A stretch of DNA of 64,000 nt, taken from contig OY987242.1 in assembly GCA_963920765.1 (NCBI GenBank), positions 9,326,789-9,390,788 of the forward strand, written 5' to 3'. Both the position numbers and the translations under genes were made by a program. The notes below the pieces were generated by a model. That model searched no databases, was not told the origin of the DNA, and was given only the letters and a program-made list of their open reading frames with translations. This stretch comes from Ulota crispa (Eukaryota; Streptophyta; Bryopsida; Orthotrichales; Orthotrichaceae). This document shows, in pieces, positions 35,120-47,442 of this stretch. The stretch's first letter is position 1; every line of letters starts with the position of its first letter.

Positions 35120-35211
35120 TTAACCCCTACAGGACTAAAGGGACGCTTTTTTGTCCTTGATCATACACGGTGGCTTGTCTAGGCACAGTGACCCCAGCAT
35201 TTAAGGGTTAA
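35120..35211. mobile_element. Very short TTAA-family element (92 bp)
   Basis: TTAA at both ends, CCCCTACAGGACT left, AGCATTTAAGGG right. The core is GC-richer than the flanks and matches no other copy by eye. It is the smallest member seen. Confidence 0.65.
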
Positions 35212-35942
35212 CCTATTTATTTCACTTTAAATTAAATTTACGACGAAGGGATGCTAGTGAAGATGCTCAAATAGCCTCATTTAGCCTTCTATAAGAACTC
35301 TCATAAGTTTGTAAAAAGAAGTAGGAAATGCACCTCATAAACATGTCTTGGAATCATTCACCTTAAAGTAGAATTCTAAAGGAAAATTGTTCATCACTAT
35401 TGCAAAAAAAAATAAAAAGTGATGCAAAATCTATCTCCTAATTGGGCCATTTTAAGGTGGCCATGTAGCTTGAAAAAATGCGCATATGTACCGTCTTTAT
35501 ATGAACCTTGAAAGATACCTTGTTGTTATTGAGTAAGTTTGAACATTATCAATCACCTTTTCTAGGGGTATAACAAGTATTTTGAAAAAAATGATTAGGA
35601 TAATTTAAGTGATTTTCATATTAAAAAGACCTTAAAGTCATGATTGTTATAAACATCAGCAAATGACTAGTATCATGCAATCAACTTGCAAAAATTGTCT
35701 CTACATTGGAGACACACTTGCTGGGTTCTAAAAACATAGTGGGAGTTGTGGAACAACATATGCAATTTCAGAAGATTTCAATTTAAGTATCATTTATTCT
35801 TAAGTATAGTAAAAAATTATACGGTTTTAATCAAAGATTTTATTGTTCACATCTTTCAAACTTTTTCATGTTTATTGACATTTATCTTTCATCTTTTTTT
35901 TTTGTAAAGCATGTGTACTACATCTAGTTTTTTGTAATTTAC
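35212..35942. other. AT-rich spacer, nothing recognised
   Basis: No gene or repeat of note. Confidence 0.4.
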
Positions 35943-35946
35943 ATAT

Positions 35947-36676
35947 GGGTGATTGCAAGAATGACCTGTATTACATTCTATCCCCCTCACCTTGTGCGGC
36001 TTGTAATTTTGCTTGTAACTTTTGCAAAAGAAATCAGATTGACTTGTCCTTTTAAAGGAATATGAACATGCAAGTTATTGACGTTCAATGAATTTTTGGT
36101 GTTTTTTAAAATTATTTTGCTATTTTTAAGCAGCCCCCAAATGGGTGTCTACCTTGGCCATTTTGGGGGTTTTTAGTACTATTTTGGGTCCAAAAAAGCT
36201 TTTCTAGGGCTATAAATTAGGGATGTTGTTTACGGAGCATGCTTACATGCACTTATAAAAGGGTTTTGCAAAATTATAAATTTCATGGCATTTACATTGT
36301 CTCAAAGTGGGCATCCTATCTCCCTTCATTGGCAAAATACAAAGAAATTCCTCAGCAAAGCAATTGTACCATGTGAATGTGTTTAATGGGTTCTCAAATG
36401 GCTAGTTTTCATTTTATTTTTTTGAATTATTTTACTATTTTCTAAAAAGCAAGAAAGAAATTAGCTTTTTAAGGTCATTTTGTTTTGCGCATAACTTTTA
36501 GAATAAAATTTTTCTAAGTCTGAATTTTCACTAGTATGTTATTTTAAGTGATTTACAAATTTTTTTATTTCATTTTTATTTTTAAAAATTATTCCAAAAG
36601 TTCAATAGTACTATTTAGTACTACCAGTACTAAAGGTGTTTGAGACAAAACAAAAAGATCATTCTTGCAACCACCC
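35947..36676 (+). mobile_element. GGGTGATTGCAAG-family MITE (730 bp) with 4-bp target duplication
   Basis: ATAT on both sides (35943-35946 and 36677-36680). The ends GGGTGATTGCAAGAATGACC and GGTCATTCTTGCAACCACCC are nearly perfect inverted repeats of 20 bp. Related to the copies at 16197 (inverted) and 56659. No coding capacity. Confidence 0.87.
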
Positions 36677-36680
36677 ATAT

Positions 36681-37566
36681 ACATGTCACTTCTTTAAGCT
36701 TTACAAGAGAATGACGTTCTTAAACATGATAACAATGTTTTACCATCCATCACCAAATTTTATCTCTTGTGGCTTGTCCAAAAATGATGTTTATCAATAA
36801 AATACGATAAAAATTAAGAGCTTGTGTTAATTTTAAGGCCCATTTGATTTCGTTGCTTGTTAGTTCAAGACCTAGCAAAATTTACAAGACATTTGAAATT
36901 TATTTCCTAATTTGAAGTAAAATCTAGTTACTTTATATCATCAAATATAACATAGATATATAGTCACTTTTTTTAATTTGATATTCCATTACAATATACT
37001 TGAATCTTGAAAGAGTGATGAATTTCCATTACATTTGCGTGCAAGAGACCTGTAAATGCTAAAAAAATCATATACCATTCGATTGAAATTTCCTGTGCTT
37101 TCAATATAGCAATTTGTATATTTTAGCAACCACACCCTTCTCCATCGAATTGAACTTACACCTCATTAAATATTTCGGGGTATAGTAATTCTAATCATAC
37201 TAATTAGGTCTACTATATAAATAAAAAGTAAGCGACGCAACTAGTTTAAATTATGCTCATAAGGAAATGAAGAGTTTGAAAGAAGAACAAAAACATAAGC
37301 TAGTTCAAAAGTTACATACAAAGCTAGAGGAGGTACATTTTGTACAGCTTCAAATAATATCATATTTGGTGATTGTTGAAGAACTTAAGCTTAAATCCTT
37401 TTTCATTAAGGAGAAAATAGTTCCATTTTTGGTACTGGTCTTAATTTGTGTTCACCTTTAAAAACATATATAGAAGTGAAACTTTTTTAAAATTTTGTTT
37501 GAAAGAGCTTGACTTTAAAGATTATTAATTCCTTGAAGACAACTCATTTGAAAAAAATTGTCAACT
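36681..37566. other. AT-rich spacer, nothing recognised
   Basis: A 64-codon plus frame at 37267-37461 (Lys/Glu/Leu-rich) is not convincing as a gene. Confidence 0.4.
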
Positions 37567-37956
37567 TTAACCCTTAAACGTCCCAAGGGCATAGTAGATA
37601 CATTGCCATATATTTGGCATTTGCTACCAACAAGAAATTTTAACTTGGGATCTCAAATAGCTCACTAGAACCGCGTTTATCTATATTCCAACTTCTTTGT
37701 TAATTTCAAATATAGTAGAGGTGTGGATCCATTCCAAATACAAGAAAAACACCCTTGATTGTATTGGTCGCAAATGGCCTTTGTGACGTTTAAGGATTAA
37801 CTTGGAATCTCAAATAGCTCACTAAAATTCCATTTGTCTATATTCCAACTTCTTTGTTAATCTCAAATGTAGTAAAAGTGTGGATCCATTCCAAATACAA
37901 GAAAAATACCTCATATTGTTCTGGTAGCAAAGGGCCTTTTGGTGTTTAAGGGTCAA
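37567..37956 (+). mobile_element. TTAA-family MITE, subfamily C, with duplicated right half
   Basis: A complete element runs 37567-37800 (TTAACCCTTAAACGTCCC left, GACGTTTAAGGATTAA right). Directly after it, 37801-37956 repeats the last two thirds of the element and ends again in GGTGTTTAAGGGTCAA. This is a head-to-tail partial duplication of one element. Confidence 0.82.
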
Positions 37957-38149
37957 TCATTCTATAACTTGAGATATTTTCATTGAATCTAAATGAAACT
38001 ATGTATAGTGGTGTACAATTGAATCTTTGTCAAGATCTCCCAATCAGTATATTAAACTTCAAGTAGAATAAAATAATATTTGAATACAAGTCATTTTAAG
38101 TTATAATGCCCAACTACTTAGACATCTTGAAATTAAGTTGATTATTATA

Positions 38150-38557
38150 GGGAATTACTAAAGCCACACCCAAAATTGCTAATGCCACATCCTTATAAGC
38201 ATGTATTTTGTAAATTTAATGATTTTTTTATTTATTCAAGTGGTCCATCATTCATTCAATCAAGGCATTACCACCTTCTTGAAAGAAAGAAAAATAAATA
38301 CACTTTTTGGTTGAACTTTTATGGCACCATTGCTATTTTTTTGATGTATTTTTGCTTCAAATATTTTAAAACTCATATATTTTTAGTTTCAAATTCAAGC
38401 ACCTAAAATTTTTTTTAACATAACTTGAGAATGATAAAGGTGAAACAAATCTTTTGATCCAAATTTAAAAAATCAACATGAAATTCTCATAGTTCATGCT
38501 CAAAGCAAACTTTGGGGTGTGGCATTAGCAATTTTGGGTGTGGCTTTAGCAATTCCC
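38150..38557. mobile_element. hAT-type MITE (408 bp) with exact 8-bp target duplication
   Basis: TTATTATA at 38142-38149 and 38558-38565. The ends pair over about 40 bp, starting GGGAATTACTAAAGCCACAC and closing GTGTGGCTTTAGCAATTCCC. The 8-bp duplication points to a hAT transposase. No coding frame is conserved. Confidence 0.87.
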
Positions 38558-38565
38558 TTATTATA

Positions 38566-39796
38566 TTGATAAAAAACTCATTGCCAAAACACATTCAATT
38601 GTGTAATATCAGTCTAACATTTTTAGTTGAATATTATTAAATATTTGAAAACTAAAATCCCATTTATAATACAATGTAATTGTGTTATTTTATCACAAAT
38701 TTACTGGACAAACTTCACAAAGATTGCAAATTTTATAATTGGAGTCTTTTGTGGTGATAACTTTTTTGTATTTGAGTTTGAAATATTGAATTCTCTAAAC
38801 AATTATATGTTTGCTTATTTATTGGTAGAAAGAATGATAATAGAGTCTTTGGTAGTTTTTGAAATAAACAAACAATTAATTATCTAATTTTGGAAGGCAC
38901 TACATTGTTGTTTTCTGTTATGGCTAAATACACTTTGTAATGGAATTCCTATTAAAAATAAATGTCATCTTTGAAAAACGTTTAAAGTTTTCCTTTTATT
39001 CCCTCACCTTACAATGATTTTGCTTTTGTTTCGTATACATGATTTTTTTATTTATAAACACAACGAATCAAACACCAAATTAATTTAAACAAAACTTAAA
39101 TATCTTTTTATAATGAAAAATTAAGATGGGATTTAGTAACTTGAACGTGGTGGATTCAAGGGTTGTTAGCATATTTGATTTTTTTAATACGTGTTCAAAT
39201 TTTGTTGTATCTTTTTTGTATTGTGTATTTGATTGATAATCATTTCTTGTAACTAATATATATTATAAAAAAAACATGATTGCTAATAATTGTTTCACTT
39301 ACATACACACACAATATACAAGTATACCTTGCATGTCCTTTGAACACCATACTCCCTTTGTCCCACTATAAAGCTCCAAAAACTTTTTCATGAGGGATTA
39401 ACTGTATTTTTAGTCATTATGCTTGTGATAAATGCATTTTAGAATCAAAATACCACCTATTAAATATTTGCAAAATTTCAAATTTTTATGTTGTCATTTG
39501 GACACCAAAATTCCAAGCAAAAAGTACCATATTTGTGTAAGGTTTTTGAAGGCTGCCGGCTCCTCATTATTTGAGTCTTTGTACTAATGACACATGCATT
39601 TTAGAATCAATATACCGTCTACCAAACGTGTGCAAAATCTCCAACTTTGATGTTGCCGTTTAGGCACCCAAATTCCATGCAAAAAGTACCATATTTGTAC
39701 ATGTTGCTAGCTCCTCATTATTGATGATTTAAAGATTAGTAGCAACAATGGTACCTCATATGGGCAAGGCCAACCTTATTAGCAAAGGAATGCTCT
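38566..39796. other. AT-rich spacer, nothing recognised
   Basis: A phrase around 39420-39545 (CACATGCATTTTAGAATCAA type, then CAAAAAGTACCATATTTGT) recurs about 180 bp later (39590-39700), an old imperfect tandem duplication. No gene. Confidence 0.45.
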
Positions 39797-40206
39797 TTAA
39801 CCCCTAAACAACACAGTTTGCCGCTGCGACCAAAATAGGGTGTTTTTCCAGTATTCAAAGGTGTTGTTGTTTTGGGTTTTGATTGAATTTTTGAGGGTTG
39901 TGTATTGCTATCCTTCTCCACCTTTTGAGATGTTTGGCATGTTTCTATGATCATTTTCCGACTTTGCAAAGTGTTTGTACTAGAGGTGGGCTACAAATAC
40001 GTAGTTGGAGCGTATCTGCGTCTTACGGAACCCTGCGGTGGATCCTCTAAATGAACACACTACCAAAGCGCCAGGAGCAAGCGTTGTCGTCTAGCCACTC
40101 CAATTCACAACCCACGTCAAGAAATGAACAAAAACCAGATCTGAGTCACCGTAGAATTACGATACAGCCAGGAATCTACAATTCTCTGTGCTCGTTTAGG
40201 AGTTAA
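39797..40206. mobile_element. TTAA-family MITE with GC-rich core (410 bp)
   Basis: TTAA at both ends, CCCCTAAACAACACAG left and GCTCGTTTAGGAG right. The part at about 39985-40190 is much richer in GC than other copies and matches none of them by eye, so the element may carry captured sequence. Confidence 0.72.
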
Positions 40207-40289
40207 TTGCTTAACTTATCCCCATGAGATCATTGGACATGACAAACGCTTTCTCAACAATTGAAATTAGCAAAAAGGAGCTTTTTAGT

Positions 40290-40590
40290 GGGACAATAAC
40301 TATGCCTAATTTGGAGATTTATATTGGGAGAGAGGGAGTATTTTTTATAATGAGAGTTTTCCAGAGAATTGAGAGTAATTTAAAGGAAATACAACCTAAA
40401 ATGAAAAAGTTTTAAGGCAATTCAAGACATGATTTTAGGTCAATTGAGTTGAATTGACATAAAAGCTTTCAAATTTGACTTGAAATTGAAAGGTTTTATG
40501 TTAATTCAGCTCAAAAAAGCTCTCATTTCAATGTTTATTTTGAGAGGTCCCCATTCTCTCATTATAACAAATATGGAGTTTTTGTTGCAT
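40290..40590. mobile_element. Diverged relative of the 45809 MITE
   Basis: It shares GTCAATTGAGTTGAATTGAC and GAAAGGTTTTATGTTAATTC with the element at 45809-46083, in the same order. The outer ends are not clear here. Confidence 0.5.
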
Positions 40591-42264
40591 GTTTCTCTTT
40601 ATAGGTGACATTTCACCATCATTTTCCTACCTTTTCATCTCCCTTTGCTTCTCAAATTTTCTTCAATGCCTTTTCTTCTCCCTCCTCCTTCCTTGAATTT
40701 CGAACTTTGGGTGATTGAGAGACACGTAATGCTTGACACCTAATACTTTATGACAAAGAATTTCAAACTCATAAAAAGAGAATTTAGGAAAATAATCTAA
40801 GGATTTTCAGCTTCCCATTGGTTGCTTTTATCTCTCCCTTCCCCTCTCTAACTGAACTTGGGATGTTAACAGAGAATTATATCATGAGATATACAACCCA
40901 TTCATTATAATACAGATATTAAAAAAAAGAATGTAAAAGCAAAGTGACTGCAAATTTCATGTAGTGGAAAATTTGATAAATTTTGAAGTAAGAAAATCAT
41001 GTTGTGCTTTTTAAAATAACATTTCTTTTAAAGATTATTATAGTCAAATTTTAAATTCTAGTAGGGATTTTGTTTTAGATTGAAAAGGTTTTTTTTTTTG
41101 GCAGTCATATAACTTGGTCTAATAATGACGAACTTGTGGGCACAGAATGTGTTGGTGGTTTATAGTTGAAATAATGTTGCCAATTTGGTTGGTTGATTCT
41201 ATGCCCAATATAAGCAAAGGAGAAATTTCTAATTAGAAGAAGTATGGGATACAGTATGAATAGTGACGTGGAGAATTGATTTGGAGAGCTAAGATGTGAA
41301 TACAACAGTTAGTATGGCACCACAATTATGATTTGGGGTACTTCAATCCAATTTGGTTGTTTTTTTTATTGTTCTTTCTAATTAGTACTCATATGATTAG
41401 TGTGCACAAGTTGAGTTATCCCAAGTCTATTATGTGTATTAGATTGTTTGATCTTGAAATAAATGCTACATAGTATTACATGTGTGTTGATTTGAGTGTT
41501 GGATTTAATCGGAGTTCATGTGGATGAAGCCAGTGTTGTGTACGTATCAACTTGAGTAAGTCCAAATCAAATTGGTGAATTTTTGTGATAATATATGTAC
41601 CAAGTCGATGAAATGAATTACTTTGGAATGTTGAAGTTGTAATGGAACTCCCAAAAATAACCTCATGAGTGATTTGTTAATCCTACTCCGTATTTGGTAG
41701 GAGCTATCAAAGACATTGATAAGATGTTGTCTTAATCTTGCAAGACTAGAGTAAAAAAAATCAATATCTTGAATGGAAGTTTTAAAGACTCAAAAATCAA
41801 TTTCTGAATATATATTTTCAATTAATGAGATGAGATTCAAACAAAAAAAAAAGAAATAAAAGCATGATGAAGAAAAAGAAGATTAACCTCAAAGAAAATT
41901 GGAAAAGTTCAAGATGCAGAATGTAGAGAAGTTGGAATTATTAACAAAAAATATACATCAAACGGGTTAAACTTTTAAAAGTAGAAAATTTGAAAAGCTT
42001 AGCCTTACCCTTGCATTGTAACTTGAAAGATAAAAGCGTATGAAGCCTTTAGTTGAAAGACTCATACAAGTGGAAATACATTAGCATTTGGTGAAATACA
42101 ATTATTTGGAATGTAGTTTTTTTTGTTTGAACCTAAAATACTAAACTGAGAATTGTAGATTGACTTATTCCTTGTTCAAAAAATGATTTCATTCTCAAAT
42201 GTGTGCATAACTTGTAAACATATATTATTGCAAAAAACAAAAGAAAATGCATAAGCATATAATC
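40591..42264. other. AT-rich spacer, nothing recognised
   Basis: No gene or repeat of note. Confidence 0.4.
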
Positions 42265-42809
42265 TTAACCCCTAAACGCCCAATCAATCATTTCTTGGTT
42301 GCTGCCCTTTTTCATGCTGCCCAAGATGAAAAAAAATGTTTTTTGAAAAAATAAAACATATTTTCATCAAAGGCACCAAGTCTACTTTCCAACCCAATTT
42401 GAATCATGTCAATCCAAGTTAAACTCAACCAAGGAGAATTTTTCAAAAACAAACATTTCAATATTTACCAATGTTATAAAATCTACCATTTTGGGAAATT
42501 GATGATGTTCTCTTCTTCAAAAATATTACTTTTTTTAGTTTTAGAAGAGAATGTCTATTTTTAACTAGTCATGCCTAATTTAAAATTCTATGGACAAAAT
42601 TTGTAATTTTGATGGATATTAAATGGTACATGCTTCTAAATTCATTAAATTAGAGTCCAAACTTTTTTGAAATGTTTGACCATGTGAATAATTACTAAAC
42701 ATCATAGTTCTTGTTTTCTCTTTTGAAGCAAACTTCATTGAAATTACAAAAGTATAATTTTATAACGCATTTATGTTTTGCCCTTACCCCTTGGGCTTTT
42801 AGGGGTTAA
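42265..42809. mobile_element. TTAA-family MITE (545 bp)
   Basis: TTAA at both ends, CCCCTAAACGCCCAA left and TTGGGCTTTTAGGGG right. The inside differs from subfamilies A, B and C. No protein is encoded. Confidence 0.83.
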
Positions 42810-43380
42810 AATTAGAATGTGGGAAAACTCCAAGACAATATTCTTTAAGAAATTTTAGCATAAGCTATTATCCAAGTATTTCTCATTTTCCATTAGTTTT
42901 TCACATCCTTGCAAAAGTTTTTTAGAATAAATTCCCTATGTGTAAACAATAATATACCAAAATCAGTTTCTTATATTTATAAATCGACAAACATTTTATC
43001 CAATAGTTTCAAGTTTTAACTGGTTCTTCTGCAATTTCAATCCATTCTTTTGCAATTTCATCCCGTTCTTTTGCAATTTCAACTTGTTTTTTTTTTAAAA
43101 TGGTCGGCATGAAATATTGGTATACTCTGTTACCTTGGATACAAAAATGAGGTGACAACTAGTCTTTTTACAAACTTTAACCGCTGACAAAACACTAAAT
43201 GCTGGCTCTCCTTGGAACCCTACTCTGAATAAGAACACACCCTTCATGTCATAAGGGTATGCTCACACTTGATGTTAGGAGGGGTATTAGGAATATGAAT
43301 GCTTTCAAAAAGTGTATCCAAATGCATTTGATTTTTCTTTGCTACTACCACTCTTAACACCAACTGTGAACGTTCCTTTA
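42810..43380. other. Spacer, nothing recognised
   Basis: GCAATTTCAA recurs three times near 43030-43083 in an irregular tandem. No gene. Confidence 0.4.
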
Positions 43381-43880
43381 GAGGGTTGAAGTAGAGGGTT
43401 GAAGAAGGGGCAGCAGGTGGGTGGCTCGGGGCATGGGCCCATGAAAGACTGATGATGCGATGCAACCTAATCACACCCATGGTGCGGCTCTCCCCCACCC
43501 CCACCACCCCCACTGATCCACTCCTTCATTTTCCGTGTTGGCCCTGAGCAAGTGGGTTTCCACAAAGGAGAGTGGGTGTTGAGGTTTTGGCCCCTTGTCC
43601 CAAACTTGCCTCCCCCTCCTCCCAGTGGGTGAGAGTCCATCTCTCCATTTCTGCAAATGCGGTGGCCATCTCAGCCAGCAAGGTGAGATGTTGTTTACTC
43701 TAACGTCTACAGCCCAGCCATGTCCTACCCCACCCCACTCTACCCGGCCATGGGGGACATGGGGGCCATGGCAGCCCTCCATCACACCACACCACACCAA
43801 GGCAGCCGTACACATGCTGGGGGCCCTTCAGCCATAGCCATAGCCGCCCATTGCATTGCAGTGCATGCAACTTCAGCTTG
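43381..43880. other. GC-rich island of unknown origin
   Basis: It stands out from the AT-rich surroundings, with C-rich runs (CCCCACCCCCACCACCCCC near 43494) and ACACC repeats near 43790. Overlapping frames on both strands (for example 43471-43815 minus and 43595-43837 plus) are compositionally biased and resemble no protein family. Confidence 0.45.
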
Positions 43881-45048
43881 AGTTATGGAAGTTTATCACT
43901 TAGCCCACATGAGAGCCCAGCATCCACTGGGCAGACCATGAGTGTTTTCAAACACTTACAGAAGCGAATGAAGTATATCCAAGTGTGTATAGAAAGCAAT
44001 TTTGTGAATTTTTATGAGAGGATGAATTACATCCACGTTTGTTTAGAAAGGGATTTTGTTTGTTATTCGATAATTTAACTCACTTGATCATTGAGTGCTT
44101 CACAAGTTTTGTGTGCAAGGCTTTGAATCCATTCATGTAGAGATGGAAGAAGAAAACAACTAAAAACTTGTGAAAATGATAATCGTATGTTTGAAACCTT
44201 TTTATACCATAATTAGTTTAGGCTCAAATGCCCTAGACTAATATTCTTCATCCTAGTATGTCCTCTTAAGGATTGAGTTACAACAAAAAATCACTTCTTG
44301 ATAGAGTAAAAAAAGATTGTGATTATTGCATTTGTTCTAAATTCATTATTGATTATGGATAGACGGGGGGGAGATTTTGTAGCAATTAAAGCTCTATTTG
44401 CATTAAATGTGCAAGATAATTCAATACAAATAGAGCTTATCAATAGGGATAGAATTTGTTATGGCACACTTGCTTGTTCCTATTGACGCACACTTAAGCA
44501 AGTTTTTTTTTTTGAAACTAGACCAATTTTGGTCCCTATTTATGTTTTCTTGGTCAATTTGAAAGTACAATATTCGTGATACAAGAATCAAGGTTGATTG
44601 TGGTAATGCGCCACTTATTGAGATACAAATGAGGGATGTATATTGAATAAACTTTAGTTGGACAACTTGTCCTCTCCCTTTGAAGATTGTTATGACAAGA
44701 TGTCTTGAACACCAAGCTATGGTGTCCAGGTTTGGTCCTATAGGCACATTTGAACATTAAGCTAGTGCCAAATGGGTATGTGGTACTTATCTTCAATACC
44801 ATAGCTTGGTTCCCAAGATGAATTTTTCTTGTCAAGGCAAGATGACAATAAGATTTGCATTATCATACAAAATCAAATCTTGTAGGTGGAGTTGACCACC
44901 TTCATTATGTTTTGTCAAATTGACCATTTACCTAATGTGGATAACTTTAAACAATGATCTTGGATAGACAAAAGTTCTTGTTCTAATTTGCGTGCTATTT
45001 CAATTAAAGGAGAAGAGACAAATATCAAATCAAGTGTTCATGATTGTG
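43881..45048. other. Spacer with an imperfect inverted pair
   Basis: AACACCAAGCTATGG near 44708 faces CCATAGCTTGG near 44800, possibly an old MITE. At 43970-44050 an imperfect tandem of a GTATATCCAAGTGTGTATAGAAAG-like unit appears twice. No gene. Confidence 0.4.
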
Positions 45049-45356
45049 ACATTACAAGGGATTTGGACCCCCAAAGAGGCCCCTTCTCCCAAATCCATGG
45101 GAGCTTTGGGAACACCTTCCACATGGGCAATGTGCTGCAAACCAGGTTGGCATTACGTCAACCATGTCAACTTGTATTATTTTGTTATTTTTTATTTTTT
45201 GAAAAAAAAATTTCAAAAAATTTCTTATTTTTTTCTAAAACTTTTTTTTTTGAATTTTTTTTAATTAATTTTTTTGACAACAAGCAAGCGTTGATTCCCA
45301 ACATTGGGAACAGAAAAACTCACAGCTCCTTTAGGGGTCCAAATCCCTTGTAATGT
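45049..45356. mobile_element. MITE with ACATTACAAGGGATTTGGAC ends (308 bp)
   Basis: The first 23 bp and the last 23 bp are inverted repeats with few mismatches (right end GTCCAAATCCCTTGTAATGT). A second pairing (TTGGGAACACC and TTCCCAACATTGGGAA) lies further in. The core is an A/T homopolymer-rich stretch (45190-45270). The target duplication is not clear; TA is possible. Confidence 0.75.
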
Positions 45357-45800
45357 TTACAGTTGTAGACTATATATGTACTTCACTATTGTCCTGCTAC
45401 ATGGAGTAGTAGTTGATAATCAACCACCAAACATTTATTTTTATTTTTTTCATGCATGACTAGGTTGTTTGTGTGTGGTTAGGTGCCAAAGAAAGATCAT
45501 TCCAATCATAAATCTTTCTATACACAATCAATAAAAATATGCAATATCCATTATAAAGTTAACATCGAAAAAGTCATTGTCACACAAATTTGACAGGTTT
45601 TTTACCATCATTTATCTCCACGCATTGATAAAGGAATACAAAGTACCACATACCAAATTCAAAAACAAGTAATAACATTAAAGACCAAAGAGTGAAGAAA
45701 ATGTGAAGTTTCAAAGATACATGCTACTAAGTAGCTTTTGACAAATTGATTTACCGAAGATTGACCAAGCAATTATCTCCTTGTCATCATTTCCATTGTT
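45357..45800. other. AT-rich spacer, nothing recognised
   Basis: No gene or repeat of note. Confidence 0.4.
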
Positions 45801-45808
45801 TGATACAA

Positions 45809-46083
45809 CCTCATATTCAGTAAAATGGGAGAATTGGACACCTCCCAAAATAATCAAGGGAGACATAAAAAATTTCAATTTTAGGATAATTTTGAAAGGT
45901 TTTATTGCAATTTAGGTTGGGTCGACCTAAATTGCAATAAAACCTTCTCATTTTAAGTAAAATCTGAAAGGTTTTATGTCAATTTAGCTCAAATTGAGTT
46001 GAATTGACATAAAATCTTTTGTTAACTTTCCTTTACATTTTCTCTCATTTCAATGGAAAACTCCCATTTTACTAAATATGAGG
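45809..46083. mobile_element. hAT-like MITE made of stacked hairpins (275 bp)
   Basis: Ends CCTCATATTCAGTAAAATGG and CCATTTTACTAAATATGAGG are inverted. Flanks TGATACAA and TTATACAA agree in 7 of 8 bases. Inside are two more hairpins: AAGGTTTTATTGCAATTTAG (from about 45897) against its complement around GTCGAC, and TTTTATGTCAATTTAGCTCA against TTGACATAAAA. Confidence 0.75.
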
Positions 46084-46091
46084 TTATACAA

Positions 46092-47086
46092 TATTTAAGT
46101 ACTATTTTATAGTACTTTTTTTCTTTCTTTCTATATTCCAAAATTTCCTTGTAATGGTAGATATGAACTTGGAATGAATGCTCCAAATTCATTCCAAATT
46201 TGGACTATTCATTTCATGTTGAGAATCCACACCAATCAAGGTAAAATAGGATATCCAAGTGCTTATTGAATTGTTTCCATAAACAAATTGGGTGGGATAA
46301 CCAATTGTTATTCAAATTAACACTTATTGAACATTTCAATAGTAGGATCATATTATTTATATCACAACAAAATATGGCGCATAAGTGATTGAAATATTAA
46401 GATGTTGAACTACTTTCCACTTTGATTGGAGTGTATGAATGCAAAATGTTGCAATGTAGTGTTTGAAAGTGTAGGGTAATGGCTTAACACAAGGGCATTC
46501 TCACCTTTAAGTCATTAGGAATAAGGACATCCTGAGTAGCCAATGACGTAAACACAAGATTGCTCATGTGTGAGACCCTTTGCTTGTTTAAAAAAAGGAA
46601 TTTACCTCATATGTGGTTTGTTAGCAATAGTGAATCTATGCAACATAACACCACTCCGCAATTTTTGTTGTTACGTTCATGGGCAACCAAAAATGCAAAG
46701 AATTTTGTTCAAGCAATGTCTACCGAGTGGGTGTAGAGCCTACAAACTGGATACAATGGGGCGGTAAAAAATAAAAAGTTACATGAGTTATTTTTATTTT
46801 TTGTGAAGGGGTATTCTCTGTGACATGAAGTTGAGCCCAAGCTATGGTGAATTATTTGGGGCTCAGTCACACGGGGTAGGCGGTGGATCCAGGCTGCAAT
46901 AGAAACAACCTAAATAATGGCCACCAGGAATGTGTCCAAGCCCACCAAGCTCCTCTTCTCAGCCTTTAGTTTTGAATGGCCAACCCCTTAGATGGCTTCA
47001 TTCAGTCCTTCGCACATGGCAAGTTCCATGAACTCTTTTCCAATCCATTTGGTAAAGAGGGGATTCCAGGGATCAAACTTGGTTTA
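46092..47086. other. Spacer, nothing recognised
   Basis: No gene or repeat of note. Confidence 0.4.
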
Positions 47087-47089
47087 TAA

Positions 47090-47442
47090 GGGGCGGTTCA
47101 CACTACATCCGATGTCTCAATCGGTTTAAAGCCCAAATTAGGGACTTGGCACTTCATACTACATCCCAAGTTCTAGGCCCTAATTCATTTGCATTTTGTT
47201 TACATGGCAACACTTTCAAGAAGTTTTGGTGCTAAAAGAAGATGGAACTCACTCAAAGTTTGGGTTGATCATTTTGCTAGACTTGAGTTTTAGCCTAAGT
47301 CCCACCAATATTTTGTGCATATAATATTCATGACTTCTTTTTAGTACACCTTGTTTGCCCTTAATAACCCAACAACACTGAGATCTCACGTTGAGATGGA
47401 ACTTGCAAAGATGGGGGCATGGGATATAGTGTGAAGTTCCCG
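47090..47442. mobile_element. Harbinger/Tourist-like MITE (353 bp), TAA duplication
   Basis: TAA at 47087-47089 and 47443-47445. Ends GGGGCGGTTCACACTACATC and GATATAGTGTGAAGTTCCCG are inverted repeats. It shares the TTCACACTA end type with 59434-59820. The TAA duplication is typical of PIF/Harbinger. Confidence 0.8.
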
